Source: Candidatus Omnitrophota bacterium
GTDB taxonomy: Bacteria > Omnitrophota > Koll11 > 1-14-0-20-64-10
Direction: 5' to 3'
Assembly: GCA_023818695.1 (NCBI GenBank)
Contig: JAMWCF010000001.1
Span: 372,001-436,000 of the forward strand
DNA: 64,000 nt
The position numbers and the translations under genes are program-made. The notes beneath the pieces were generated by a model. The model worked only from the letters and a program-made list of their open reading frames with translations. It made no database searches and was not told where the DNA came from. This document shows, piece after piece, positions 52,647 through 60,758 of the stretch. Position 1 is the stretch's first letter; each line of letters begins with the position of its first letter.

Positions 52647-53013
52647 GGGAAAGCATGCTCTGGAGAACGAATTCTGCTATGGAACGCCTGTCTTCCTGCT
52701 TCAGGTCGGAAAAATAGATGGCGGTCGCATAGGACCGCCCCGACGATCCGCTGGACTCCTCTTCCTGCCTTACAACCACGCCAACGCACCTAATGGATCT
52801 GGCGGAAAATCCCGAAGAGTCCCTGGGCAGATGGAACCGTATTTCCAATTGAGTCATAAGCGGGATCGGATGAGGCAGTTTGCAAAGGACGCCGCCACAG
52901 CTGATATTCTTCGTCTCCGCAACAAATGTATCGCCTTCTCCGACCCTGATCTGACACGGGAGCCGTTCCGGTATGCGGGGATATTTACGGCGTTCTGCGA
53001 AATTCATTCTCAA
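52618..53013 (-). CDS. PilZ domain protein
   Basis: 131 aa, essentially one PilZ domain: ERRKYPRIPER (RxxxR near residue 9-13) and NISCGGVLC (N-x-S-x-x-G near 37-42). Predicted c-di-GMP binding. Overlaps the hydrolase gene upstream and ald downstream, each by 29 bp. Confidence 0.87.
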   Translation of the reverse strand: MRMNFAERRKYPRIPERLPCQIRVGEGDTFVAETKNISCGGVLCKLPHPIPLMTQLEIRFHLPRDSSGFSARSIRCVGVVVRQEEESSGSSGRSYATAIYFSDLKQEDRRSIAEFVLQSMLSHDRRCSERD

Positions 53014-53872
53014 AAAACCCCAACACGGTTCGCGTATAACTCATCCTGTCCCTGTAAAAACAAGCCACGTGTTCCGATTCCGGAACAAGCCATAAACGTT
53101 TTGGATCTTTGGCGGCATCGTATATGCTCTGACCATCCTCCCACGGGACGGTCTTGTCGGCTGTGCCATGAATGATCAGAACGGGCCTTGGCGAGACCCT
53201 ACCGACAAGACATTTCGGACTGATCGACTTCGCGCTACAGCCCAACCGCAACTGTGCAAACCAAACGACAATCTGCCCCAGAGGAAACCGGGGAATATGA
53301 TAGGCCATTCGCAGCGCCCTCGCAACCGCCTTGCCGAAGTCCCCATAGGCCGAATCGCTCACGACTGCTTTAATTTTCGGAAAGTGGGCCGCCGCAATAA
53401 TGCCGATGGCTCCTCCCATCGATATGCCATAGCACCCGACCGGCAAATCCTTAAATTCGGAAGAGGCGCTAAGGTAATCCAACACTGCTTCAATATCCAT
53501 CGTCTCGCGTTTTCCGAAAGAAAAAGTGGATCCTTCGGAACAACCGTGCCCACGGAAATCGATCGAAATCAAATGACATGAGCCATGCAAGGCAAACGCC
53601 TGGATAACATCCAAGAGATCCGCCTTGCAGGTTCCAAAACCATGAAGCAAAATCAGAACGCCTTGTGGGGAACGGGAACGGACCAGCCACCCATCTAATC
53701 GGATACCATCCTTGGCTGTAAACCGGACTGGTTCCCAAGGGATTCCAACATCAGAAGGATTGGCGGAAGGTGCATAGCGGGGCTGACGTACGACCCAAGA
53801 AGAGCCAATGATCCCCCATACAACCAGGGACAGAAGGAAAACGAGAAACCAACTCAAAACAAAGGGTTCCAA
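52985..53872 (-). CDS. Alpha/beta hydrolase, membrane-anchored
   Basis: 295 aa. N-terminal hydrophobic anchor (about 7-25), oxyanion LLHGFGTCKADLLD, nucleophile elbow GISMGG, acid HGTADKTVPWED and catalytic His in PESEHVACF. Belongs to the serine aminopeptidase/BAAT-like hydrolases (YhfR/FrsA-like in appearance); substrate unknown. Confidence 0.87.
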   Translation of the reverse strand: MEPFVLSWFLVFLLSLVVWGIIGSSWVVRQPRYAPSANPSDVGIPWEPVRFTAKDGIRLDGWLVRSRSPQGVLILLHGFGTCKADLLDVIQAFALHGSCHLISIDFRGHGCSEGSTFSFGKRETMDIEAVLDYLSASSEFKDLPVGCYGISMGGAIGIIAAAHFPKIKAVVSDSAYGDFGKAVARALRMAYHIPRFPLGQIVVWFAQLRLGCSAKSISPKCLVGRVSPRPVLIIHGTADKTVPWEDGQSIYDAAKDPKRLWLVPESEHVACFYRDRMSYTRTVLGFFENEFRRTP

Positions 53873-53890
53873 AAACCGGAATGTCCGTTT

Positions 53891-54253
53891 TTAAAGGGCC
53901 TCCCTGATGCCGCCAAGCCACCGGGAGTAGACAAAATCAAGGAGGCGGGCTAAATCAAGCGGCTTGATGGTGATAATCTTCATCCCCGCATTAACGCCCT
54001 TTGCCCTTTTTCCCTCCTCCGACCAGGTCACCTCGGCTGTGGCGAAAATCGGTATATTGTCCCCAGGCACACGCAGGGTCAAATCAACGTGTTCCCCCTT
54101 GCCCACTTTGTCTGGGAAAGAAACCCCGAACCCTTCCCTCGAACAATCCCTGATATGGACGCTGCCGGTCAGCATGGAAGGCCCTTTCGCCCAGTATTCA
54201 GCTTTCAAGTCGGTTGATATCCGCATATACTTCCTGCGTTCTTTCGTAGACAT
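53891..54253 (-). CDS. PilZ domain protein
   Basis: 120 aa from ATG 54253, behind AGGAGAAGGAG; an ATG ten codons earlier is also in frame. ERRKYMRIS (RxxxR) and DCSREGFGVSF (D-x-S-x-x-G). Located right after the HD-GYP gene, so it may read the c-di-GMP pool that enzyme controls. Confidence 0.85.
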   Translation of the reverse strand: MSTKERRKYMRISTDLKAEYWAKGPSMLTGSVHIRDCSREGFGVSFPDKVGKGEHVDLTLRVPGDNIPIFATAEVTWSEEGKRAKGVNAGMKIITIKPLDLARLLDFVYSRWLGGIREAL

Positions 54254-54294
54254 GGTTTTCTCCTTCTCCTCCCCGCTGAACAACCATTTTGTAA

Positions 54295-56394
54295 TTATCT
54301 TAACATATCGGTGGCTTCAACAGGCCGCATTGTAATCAGTCCTTTCCGATACGCCTTTAAAAAAGCATCCACCACCACCGGATCAAATTGCGTCCCGGAT
54401 CCCCCTTCGATTTCTTCCACAGCCACCGAATCGGCCAAATGTTTCCGATAAGGACGGTCAGTCGTCATCGCATCAAATGTATCGGCAACCGAGATGATTC
54501 TTGTCATAAGGGGGATTTCCATTCCCCGCAAACCATCCGGATAGCCACGCCCATCATACCTCTCATGATGCGCTTTGACAGCTTTGGCGACCTCCTCCAT
54601 CCCTTTGATTGGCTGAAGGATAATCGCACCCACAATGGAGTGCTCTTCCATTTTCTTAAATTCCTTGGGAGTCAATTTACCTTTCTTGCCGAGAATGTCG
54701 TCCGGTATGCCGATCTTGCCGATATCATGAAGCAATGCGGCAATTTTCAGCGTCTCTTTAAACCGCTGAAACCCCCTCACTTCCGGATGGGACGCGAGCT
54801 CACCGGCTATCACAAGGGAGTAGGCCGTGCACCGTTCCGTGTGCCCATGCGTGTAGGGATCGCGGGCATCCACCGCGGCGGCCAGAGCGATGGCTGTGTG
54901 GATGAAAAGCTGGTGCTCCCGCTCATAAAGCTTCTCAATCTCCGACATCCTCTGGTAGAGCTGTTCGTAAAGCTGCGCGTTTTCCAGGGCGATAGCCCCT
55001 TCATTCGCCAGCGTTGTCAGCAAATCCAAATCTTCCTTCCGATACGGCTCACCGGAAAGTTTGTCCCCCAACACCAAGAATCCTAAAAGCTGGGACTTGC
55101 TGAAAGCCGGAACGCAAATCCTCGAATGCAGCGTTTCCATCTGGGTCCGGACATCCAAAAGATTCCGGCGGAAGACAGACCTCGGAGGAAACATCCGTTC
55201 ATCATTGAGCCAGCGCATGATCTCATCCAAAGAGAGGATTTCTTTCTTCTCTTCAAGCCAGGTGACCAGAGGGTTGTCCCGGTCGACATTCATTCCCACG
55301 GGACACTTCTCCTTCCCGCGGCTGACTTTCAAAATATAATGGGTGCTGTTCCGGTATAGAATGCCGACATGCGAAACCCTTACCCGCATGCCGATAAAAT
55401 GGGCCATCATTTTTAGGAGGCGATCGATGGAGGTCGCCTTCGCCATACCCCGTGAAGCCTCCTTCAATGTTTTCTGCCATTCAAACCTTCGCTGATAGAG
55501 AAGGGCGTCTGTTGCTTTCGTTAACCAATGGTCCAGGGGACGGACAACCACCGTCACAACGCTTAAAGCCACGGCACACATCCACAAAACCCTCCTGTCC
55601 AGGGCCTGTGGGCCGTAGAATAAGAACTGCCCCAAAAAGACAACGAACACGACAAACAAACCGACAAGGATGGAGTACAGACTCGCATAAATCAGGGTGT
55701 TTTTAATCACAATCGACACATTCAACAGCTTCCATCGAATCATGGAATAGCCAACCAGAAGATAGAAAAGGATCAAAATCATGCCTCCAGGGGGCGGAGC
55801 CACCTCCCACACGGCCGGGAAGACGGAACACAAACCGGCCATGCCAAAAAGAGAAGCCAGCACCATGTACAGCAACTGGTTTTTATGGCGTCCGCTCTGC
55901 GCCCGGTAGGACCTCAATAAAATCCAGATCGCCGCGGTGTAAACCGCTACAAACCAGAGGGCGAAAACTCCGTAGAACAACCCTGCCGTTGGATAAAAAC
56001 CGCCGGAGGGATCAACACGGACGCCGTTCAAAAATAGGGGGGTCGGAATGAGCGCCGTGAAGAGGGCAGCGAAAACCATGTTCCATGTCACAAAAGAAGA
56101 GTTGGTGGCGCCAGGCTGGCTCAAATTTAAGACGAATTTAAAGAAGAAAACAGGAATAAAAGCGAAAGCGATATGCCCTGTATAACTCCACAAAAAAGCC
56201 CCGTTTTCCGAGGTGGAAAACCGGAGCAGGAATGAACTGAAGGCCCAGCAGCTGACGGCAATCGAGAAAGCGAACCATGCGGTGTTAAGGGGGTTTCTCC
56301 TGTTTTTTGAAAATCCCCATAAACCGAAACCCAGACTCATCAGGCCGCATACAGCCATCGGCCATGACCACGCTGCCGCCGAAAACTCCGTCAT
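54295..56394 (-). CDS. 7TM-GAF-HD-GYP protein, putative c-di-GMP phosphodiesterase
   Basis: 699 aa. N-terminal sensory membrane region with about eight helices (1-290, histidine-kinase 7TM type), GAF domain (about 315-475), HD-GYP domain (500-690) with H556-D557 in LLHDIGKIG, HHERYDGRGYPDG at 609-621 containing GYP. Catalytic residues look complete. Overlaps the receiver gene by 4 bp, so both likely act in one pathway controlling c-di-GMP for pili or PilZ targets. Confidence 0.92.
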   Translation of the reverse strand: MTEFSAAAWSWPMAVCGLMSLGFGLWGFSKNRRNPLNTAWFAFSIAVSCWAFSSFLLRFSTSENGAFLWSYTGHIAFAFIPVFFFKFVLNLSQPGATNSSFVTWNMVFAALFTALIPTPLFLNGVRVDPSGGFYPTAGLFYGVFALWFVAVYTAAIWILLRSYRAQSGRHKNQLLYMVLASLFGMAGLCSVFPAVWEVAPPPGGMILILFYLLVGYSMIRWKLLNVSIVIKNTLIYASLYSILVGLFVVFVVFLGQFLFYGPQALDRRVLWMCAVALSVVTVVVRPLDHWLTKATDALLYQRRFEWQKTLKEASRGMAKATSIDRLLKMMAHFIGMRVRVSHVGILYRNSTHYILKVSRGKEKCPVGMNVDRDNPLVTWLEEKKEILSLDEIMRWLNDERMFPPRSVFRRNLLDVRTQMETLHSRICVPAFSKSQLLGFLVLGDKLSGEPYRKEDLDLLTTLANEGAIALENAQLYEQLYQRMSEIEKLYEREHQLFIHTAIALAAAVDARDPYTHGHTERCTAYSLVIAGELASHPEVRGFQRFKETLKIAALLHDIGKIGIPDDILGKKGKLTPKEFKKMEEHSIVGAIILQPIKGMEEVAKAVKAHHERYDGRGYPDGLRGMEIPLMTRIISVADTFDAMTTDRPYRKHLADSVAVEEIEGGSGTQFDPVVVDAFLKAYRKGLITMRPVEATDMLR

Positions 56395-57254
56395 CCCGCC
56401 ACCTCCACTAAACCGTGGGTGATGGCCGTCTTTCTGATGACATCCGCCAAACGAATCAGCCCTGCTCGGGTGAAGCTTTCGTTATAGATGACCTTGACCC
56501 CTTGGCGGGTCAAGTCCTCCACCTGCACGTTTCTCGAAACGGGAAGGGCCGAGTTGGACCCATGAATGATGAGCTCCTTTGGTTTCGAAGGGGACATCAT
56601 GACCTTTAAAGGGACTTCGCCTCCTGCTCCCAACATCGACAAATCGACCAAAACGATATCCGGTTTGAAAGAAACCAACAGCTTCAAGACCTCTTCCATA
56701 GAATAGGCCGGGGAAATTTCATAAAAACCGCCGCACTTATCGGAATCCGAGAAGAAGACTTCCTTCAGCTTGTAGGTGTACTCGGAAGGTTCGACAAAAA
56801 GCAACTTGGCTCTCGCTTTAGGTCCTCGGAGAGATTCGGTCGATTCCGGTTGGACCGGAACGGTGTCGGACACCTGCTGTCCCGACAAAACCCTCTCGAT
56901 GGTAGCCGTCAGCGCCTCGATGCCGAAAGGTTTTATCAAAAAACCGTCAACGCCGAGTTTTTCGACCATCTCTTGAAACTGGTCGTCATAGGCGGTCACG
57001 ACAATAACTCTCGTTTTTCGGCTGTGGGAATGGATGAATTTCAGGACTTCAATGCCGTTGACGCCCGGCATCTTCATGTCCAGAAGGACCAGATCAACCT
57101 CATGCTGATGCAACAATCGCATGGCTTGCATGCCGTCCAAAGCCGTCAACATCTCGTACCCCTTGCCCATGAAGTAACCGTGGAGGGCAAAGGTAACTTC
57201 CTGCTCGTCATCAACAACAAGCACTTTTTTAGACTCGGACGACTTTAAGACCAT
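56391..57254 (-). CDS. Two-domain response regulator (REC plus degenerate REC-like)
   Basis: 287 aa. First receiver complete: D15/D16, phospho-acceptor D59 in LLDMKMPG, T87 and K108. Second half (about 148-287) has a receiver-like layout with KPDIVLVDLSMLG but lacks the acidic pair and Lys. No DNA-binding output domain, so it may act by protein contact, perhaps on the HD-GYP partner. First gene of the ten-gene run, preceded by an attenuator-like leader. Confidence 0.87.
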   Translation of the reverse strand: MVLKSSESKKVLVVDDEQEVTFALHGYFMGKGYEMLTALDGMQAMRLLHQHEVDLVLLDMKMPGVNGIEVLKFIHSHSRKTRVIVVTAYDDQFQEMVEKLGVDGFLIKPFGIEALTATIERVLSGQQVSDTVPVQPESTESLRGPKARAKLLFVEPSEYTYKLKEVFFSDSDKCGGFYEISPAYSMEEVLKLLVSFKPDIVLVDLSMLGAGGEVPLKVMMSPSKPKELIIHGSNSALPVSRNVQVEDLTRQGVKVIYNESFTRAGLIRLADVIRKTAITHGLVEVAG

Positions 57255-57280
57255 CGGAGGAACCCTCTATGATGACGGTT

Positions 57281-57317
57281 AGAAAAAAATAAACGTCCAC
57301 AGAAAGCCTGTAGACGT
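57281..57317 (-). terminator. Rho-independent terminator in the leader of the receiver-HD-GYP operon
   Basis: On the minus strand ACGTCTACAG (57308-57317) pairs with CTGTGGACGT (57293-57302; one G-U), loop GCTTT, then TTATTTTTTT. It lies 27 bp upstream of the response regulator ATG, so read-through must be permitted for the operon to be expressed from the upstream promoter. Confidence 0.85.
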
Positions 57318-57483
57318 CTAGGTGAGGCACCAGTCCGGGGAGTTGTGGAGCTGGCTGCATCTCTGATTTTCAACCCCTCTCCTGACCCGATCCATTGCAC
57401 CATCGGATCTTCTCCCTTTCATCCTCGCGAATGATAACGATGAGGCCGTCCCTCAAGATTTCGACAAAAGGGAGGAGAATCAA
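57281..57483 (-). ncRNA. Candidate structured RNA or attenuator leader (about 200 nt)
   Basis: Bounded by a consensus promoter and a strong terminator. Complementary segments include 57412-57419 with 57467-57474 (8 bp), 57441-57445 with 57451-57455, and the terminator stem. No known riboswitch or 4.5S/6S consensus was recognised. A 34-codon ORF (ATG 57422 to TAG 57318) ends exactly at the terminator stem, but its ribosome-binding site is poor. Could be a free sRNA, a riboswitch or a peptide-based attenuator. This covers most of the gene-free gap 57255-57637. Confidence 0.55.
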
Positions 57484-57489
57484 GCGGAC

Positions 57490-57518
57490 AGTATAAAGTT
57501 ACGCTTGCGCCGTGTCAA
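57490..57518 (-). promoter_or_regulatory. Consensus sigma70 promoter upstream of the structured leader
   Basis: Minus strand TTGACA (57513-57518), 17-bp spacer, TATACT (57490-57495). Transcription would start near 57483. One of the best promoters in the window. Confidence 0.85.
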
Positions 57519-57637
57519 CGATTTTCGCAACTCAAAACCCGATGGCAGAAAGCGGCGAAAGAGCAAATCCAGCAAAACATCCGCACTTTTCGAAAGAGCT
57601 TCAACTATATAATTAATATGAGATTATGAAAATCTCT

Positions 57638-59236
57638 TTATTTTATATTATTTACATAATCAGTAAAATAGCCGCCAGTCAATGCATCAAGCCGTGCTTC
57701 CACCTCTTTCACGCGAAGCATTCTTTCCGAAAGCAGCGTAGGATCATCCGATGGGAGAGCTTCAAACTCGGACAAAAACCTCTGTCTCTGGAAATATAGG
57801 TGGGTCACTTCATCCAGGATATCCTGTCTTAACTGAACCATCAACCGAGATCGCGTGTCGATTGATATGAGGTCCGGATTCCAAATAAGATCGGCCAAAT
57901 TCCAGCTTAAATCGAAACCGACCTGAACTGATTCATCTTCGGGTCCGACAAAAAACTGGGTTTCCCCTTTTGCGGAGGAGGATGCGATTGTCCTGTCCTT
58001 ATCACGATCAAGACTGACCCCTATCCGGGGCAGCCAGTGGCGGTAAAAAGCGGCCTGCTTCCAGCGGCTGATCTTACCGGCGCTGACATCCGCATAACGA
58101 ATAGCCGCCTCCTGGACATCCCGTATCGAAGGGATCCCGTCAACCTGCAAAGAAAGGGCGGCAGGCCGTTGAGGGTTAACAGCTGCCGGAACCGGAACCT
58201 GCAAAAGTCCTTGTGGGGTTCCAAGCCATAATGAACGACCGTCGGCGCTCAAGGCCATTTCGGTAATATCCATCGGAACAGCCGAAACCTTCAACGAGGA
58301 CCATTTTCGGGCTTCGGCACTAAACTGAAAAAGCCCATCCGGTGTCAGGACATACAAGGTCCCGAAATGCCGAAAATCCATCACAATCTGGCGAAATCGG
58401 GCCGGCCGCATTCCTTCCAATGGAACCTCCGTCCAATCATCCCCGCTATTGCGGCTGAGCCACATCCCTTTATCGGTCCACAAACAAATACCGGTAGATT
58501 CGCTCCGGAAAGCCAACCCTCCCGTTTTACCGGAAGAAGATCCCTCAGGGTCCTCTCCGGTTCCCGCTTCGGGATCCTCGCCGACTGGAGCAGGATCCTG
58601 CTGCCGAAACACTCTCTCCCAAGGATCATGCGGCGCTTTGAATCTGAACAAACCACTTTCCATCAAAACATAAGAATAATCGCCCGGAACAGCCGGCGCG
58701 GAAACGGCCAAAACAGAGTTCCCTTCCGTCTCCTGGCCCGGTTCATTCCAAACGATCCCGCCATCTGAGCTCCATGCAATCCCGCCGCGCGTCTCCACCA
58801 GAAGAAGAGGAGGATCCTCTGCCCCCACGGACAAAGATAAAACCGGATCTTTGAAGCGGCGGAGACGAGCCCACCTCCTCCCTCCGTCATCTGAAAAAAA
58901 CAGGACGCGACCGCTCACCACGTAAAGGGACGTGGAATCGGCTGGATGGACGCACATATCCTGAATTGGTCCCCCAAAAAGAAAACTCCGGAAAACTGTT
59001 CTCCATGTCCTCCCCCCGTCAGCGGTGCGGTAAAGAGTGCGTGGAGTTCCAGCCCACAGAAGCCCTTCCGATAACCGGTCGGAAACAACCGAAACGATAT
59101 CCGATCCTCCAAGGAAAATTCCCTGCGGAACAGACGCCGACGGCGCTGCCATGTCTCCCTCCGCCCATACCAGCCATCCCACAGACAGAACGCACAGTGC
59201 GAATCCGATACCGAAGAACAAAAGGGCCTTTCTCAC
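57638..59236 (-). CDS. Exported beta-propeller (YCF48/BNR-like) protein with conserved helical C-terminus
   Basis: 532 aa from the GTG at 59236, which has AGGAGG 6 nt upstream and begins directly at the signal peptide MRKALLFFGIGFALCVLSVG; in-frame ATGs at 59257 and 59326 lack this. Propeller blades repeat TLYRTADGGRTWRTV, LFFSDDGGRRWARL and MWLSRNSGDDWTEV. The last 120 residues are helical with WNLADLIWNPDLISIDTR and LMVQLRQDILDEVTHLYFQR. Function unknown; probably periplasmic. Confidence 0.78.
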   Translation of the reverse strand: MRKALLFFGIGFALCVLSVGWLVWAEGDMAAPSASVPQGIFLGGSDIVSVVSDRLSEGLLWAGTPRTLYRTADGGRTWRTVFRSFLFGGPIQDMCVHPADSTSLYVVSGRVLFFSDDGGRRWARLRRFKDPVLSLSVGAEDPPLLLVETRGGIAWSSDGGIVWNEPGQETEGNSVLAVSAPAVPGDYSYVLMESGLFRFKAPHDPWERVFRQQDPAPVGEDPEAGTGEDPEGSSSGKTGGLAFRSESTGICLWTDKGMWLSRNSGDDWTEVPLEGMRPARFRQIVMDFRHFGTLYVLTPDGLFQFSAEARKWSSLKVSAVPMDITEMALSADGRSLWLGTPQGLLQVPVPAAVNPQRPAALSLQVDGIPSIRDVQEAAIRYADVSAGKISRWKQAAFYRHWLPRIGVSLDRDKDRTIASSSAKGETQFFVGPEDESVQVGFDLSWNLADLIWNPDLISIDTRSRLMVQLRQDILDEVTHLYFQRQRFLSEFEALPSDDPTLLSERMLRVKEVEARLDALTGGYFTDYVNNIK

Positions 59237-59250
59237 ATCCCACCTCCTGT

Positions 59251-59326
59251 TTTGCATCAATTGTATACAAATTTGCATATTTAACAAATAATTTTTTGCA
59301 CGAACTGCAATAAAAGCCAGATCCAA
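59251..59326. promoter_or_regulatory. Divergent intergenic region with TTGCA-type half-sites
   Basis: TTTGCAT at 59252, TTTGCAT at 59272, and TTGCA-CGAAC-TGCAA at 59296-59310, plus the palindrome TTGTATACAA at 59261-59270. They lie between the propeller gene and the XRE regulator, so they may be operators of the regulator. Matches are short. Confidence 0.35.
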
Positions 59327-59331
59327 GGAAC

Positions 59332-59360
59332 TTGACGCTCATCTGGATTGCTGGTATCGT
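59332..59360 (+). promoter_or_regulatory. Sigma70 promoter of the XRE-cupin gene
   Basis: TTGACG (59332-59337), 17-bp spacer, TATCGT (59355-59360). The expected start near 59367 is at the ATG (59368), so the mRNA is probably leaderless. Confidence 0.6.
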
Positions 59361-59367
59361 CGGTCTT

Positions 59368-59919
59368 ATGAAGGCCCTGGGCAAACGGGTGCGGCTTTAT
59401 CGGCTGCGCCAAAACCTGACACTCGCCGATCTCGCAAAGAGATCGGGAATAGCGCTTTCCACCCTAAGCCGCATTGAAACCGGCAAGATGACAGGCACGC
59501 TGGAGTCTCACATAGCCATCTCCAAAGCGCTCGGAATTCGCCTTCCCGAACTTTATTCGGATCTGGATTCCAACGGCCCCCCTCTCGAAATCCGCAGAAG
59601 CTCTCAAAAGGACCGGCAATTCAGCATCAGAGGTACTCACTTGACCGTCCTTGTGTCCAACGCCCTCCAGAAGAAAATGCTGCCGGTCATCATTCAGCTA
59701 CCTCCAGGCAAAGCTTCGAGAGAAGAGCAACCGCCTGCCGGTACAGAGAAATTTCTCTACGTCCTAAAGGGAAAATGCGCGGTGTCAACAGGGGAACAAC
59801 AGATTGTTTTGAACCAGGGGGACAGCGCTTATTTTCAGGCAGCGCTTCAATACTCACTCAAAAACGTGGGATCAACCAAATCTCTTATCTTGAGCACTTC
59901 CTGCCCCCCAGCAATTTAG
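59368..59919 (+). CDS. XRE-family regulator with C-terminal cupin domain
   Basis: 183 aa from ATG 59368. Helix-turn-helix at about 4-58 (RVRLYRLRQNLTLADLAKRSGIALSTLSRIETG split across the motif) and a cupin_2 domain from about 105 (LPPGKASREEQPPAGTEKFLYVLKGKCAV). The TTG at 59332, in frame, is the -35 box rather than a start. The cupin may bind a small effector. Ends 4 bp into the convergent DUF6941 gene. Confidence 0.87.
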   Translation: MKALGKRVRLYRLRQNLTLADLAKRSGIALSTLSRIETGKMTGTLESHIAISKALGIRLPELYSDLDSNGPPLEIRRSSQKDRQFSIRGTHLTVLVSNALQKKMLPVIIQLPPGKASREEQPPAGTEKFLYVLKGKCAVSTGEQQIVLNQGDSAYFQAALQYSLKNVGSTKSLILSTSCPPAI

Positions 59920-60308
59920 CGGGCCTGCTCCACCAGAAGGGGATAGCGGACCTTCAGATCCCCATTTAAAAGGACCTCAATCGCGTATTCACCCGGCTGG
60001 GCCAATTCCAGGTTGCTGAAGCGAGCAATAACCGAGTGCCTGCCTTTCAAATTCGTCAGGTGGAAAACGGTTTCCTTGTCTCTGGCGATTTCCTGGCCGG
60101 CTGGATCCAAAATCCGGCTGTACTGCTTGAACGAGCCGACACCGCCAACCCAGCCGTTGACAACAAAAAGGGTCGGGTGGACTGCCGGGAATTCCCGCGC
60201 CCCGATCGTCTCAAACATGCCGATAAGGATGAACTTTCCATTCTCTTCTCTCCGCACGTCATCGCAGAGAACGGAATAAAGCAGGGAGGGCTCTATAGAG
60301 GTATTCAA
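59916..60308 (-). CDS. DUF6941-like protein
   Basis: 130 aa. LCDDVRREENGKFILIGMFETI at the N-terminus matches a small uncharacterised family (annotated DUF6941 in recent databases). Predicted beta-sandwich with a final GEYAIEVLLNGDLKVRYPLLV. No catalytic motif. Overlaps the PilZ gene by 4 bp. Confidence 0.65.
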   Translation of the reverse strand: MNTSIEPSLLYSVLCDDVRREENGKFILIGMFETIGAREFPAVHPTLFVVNGWVGGVGSFKQYSRILDPAGQEIARDKETVFHLTNLKGRHSVIARFSNLELAQPGEYAIEVLLNGDLKVRYPLLVEQAR

Positions 60309-60667
60309 GGAGCGGTAGCGGGGGCTATCTTGTCGAGCAGGGCCTCTAATCGAGACTTATCATCCGGGGAAAGGCCTGAAAATTCGATGCCGGTGTCGAA
60401 ACTCTGCTTCCGTTTGATGTCTCTGCGAAGGACGACCCACACAATCGTTCCTTGGGATCGGATGGGGGGCTTGCCGTCTTCAACGGTGAGCTCCAATTCA
60501 ACGGGCGAAAAGATATCCAGTCCCCTGTCCATCAGAACGCAGACTCCGCCCAACCCAATATTCTCCGTGACGGTGGAGATAGACGAGGTTCCTCCCGCTT
60601 GCCGGAGCTTTATGACGCACCGCGATTTGACCCTCGGAAACCGGCGTTGGTTTATTCCCTGCCACAC
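60305..60667 (-). CDS. PilZ domain protein
   Basis: 120 aa from the GTG at 60667, behind AAGGAGG. The longer TTG start at 60721 coincides with the -35 box and is rejected. RRFPRVKSR (RxxxR) and ENIGLGGVCV; the usual Ser of D/NxSxxG is Gly, so c-di-GMP affinity may be reduced. Confidence 0.82.
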   Translation of the reverse strand: MWQGINQRRFPRVKSRCVIKLRQAGGTSSISTVTENIGLGGVCVLMDRGLDIFSPVELELTVEDGKPPIRSQGTIVWVVLRRDIKRKQSFDTGIEFSGLSPDDKSRLEALLDKIAPATAP

Positions 60668-60692
60668 GGCCTGTGCCCTCCTTATGCTTCCT

Positions 60693-60721
60693 CTTATAGA
60701 GGATATTGAATCAAATTGCAA
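60693..60721 (-). promoter_or_regulatory. Sigma70 promoter of the PilZ-DUF6941 pair
   Basis: Minus strand TTGCAA (60716-60721), 17-bp spacer, TATAAG (60693-60698), about 20 nt before the ribosome-binding site. TTGCAA is palindromic, so the same box could be used toward the divergent ATPase gene. Confidence 0.65.
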
Positions 60722-60758
60722 GGGATTCTAAATCGTGATACCCTGATGTCGACGAGCT

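Noticed and set aside
57281..57483. Identity as 4.5S or 6S RNA
   Set aside because: Length and strong promoter fit, but the conserved SRP RNA apical loop sequence is absent and no 6S-like single long stem with a central bubble is evident.
60668..60721. TTG start of the PilZ gene at 60721
   Set aside because: It coincides with the -35 box; the GTG at 60667 has a strong ribosome-binding site.
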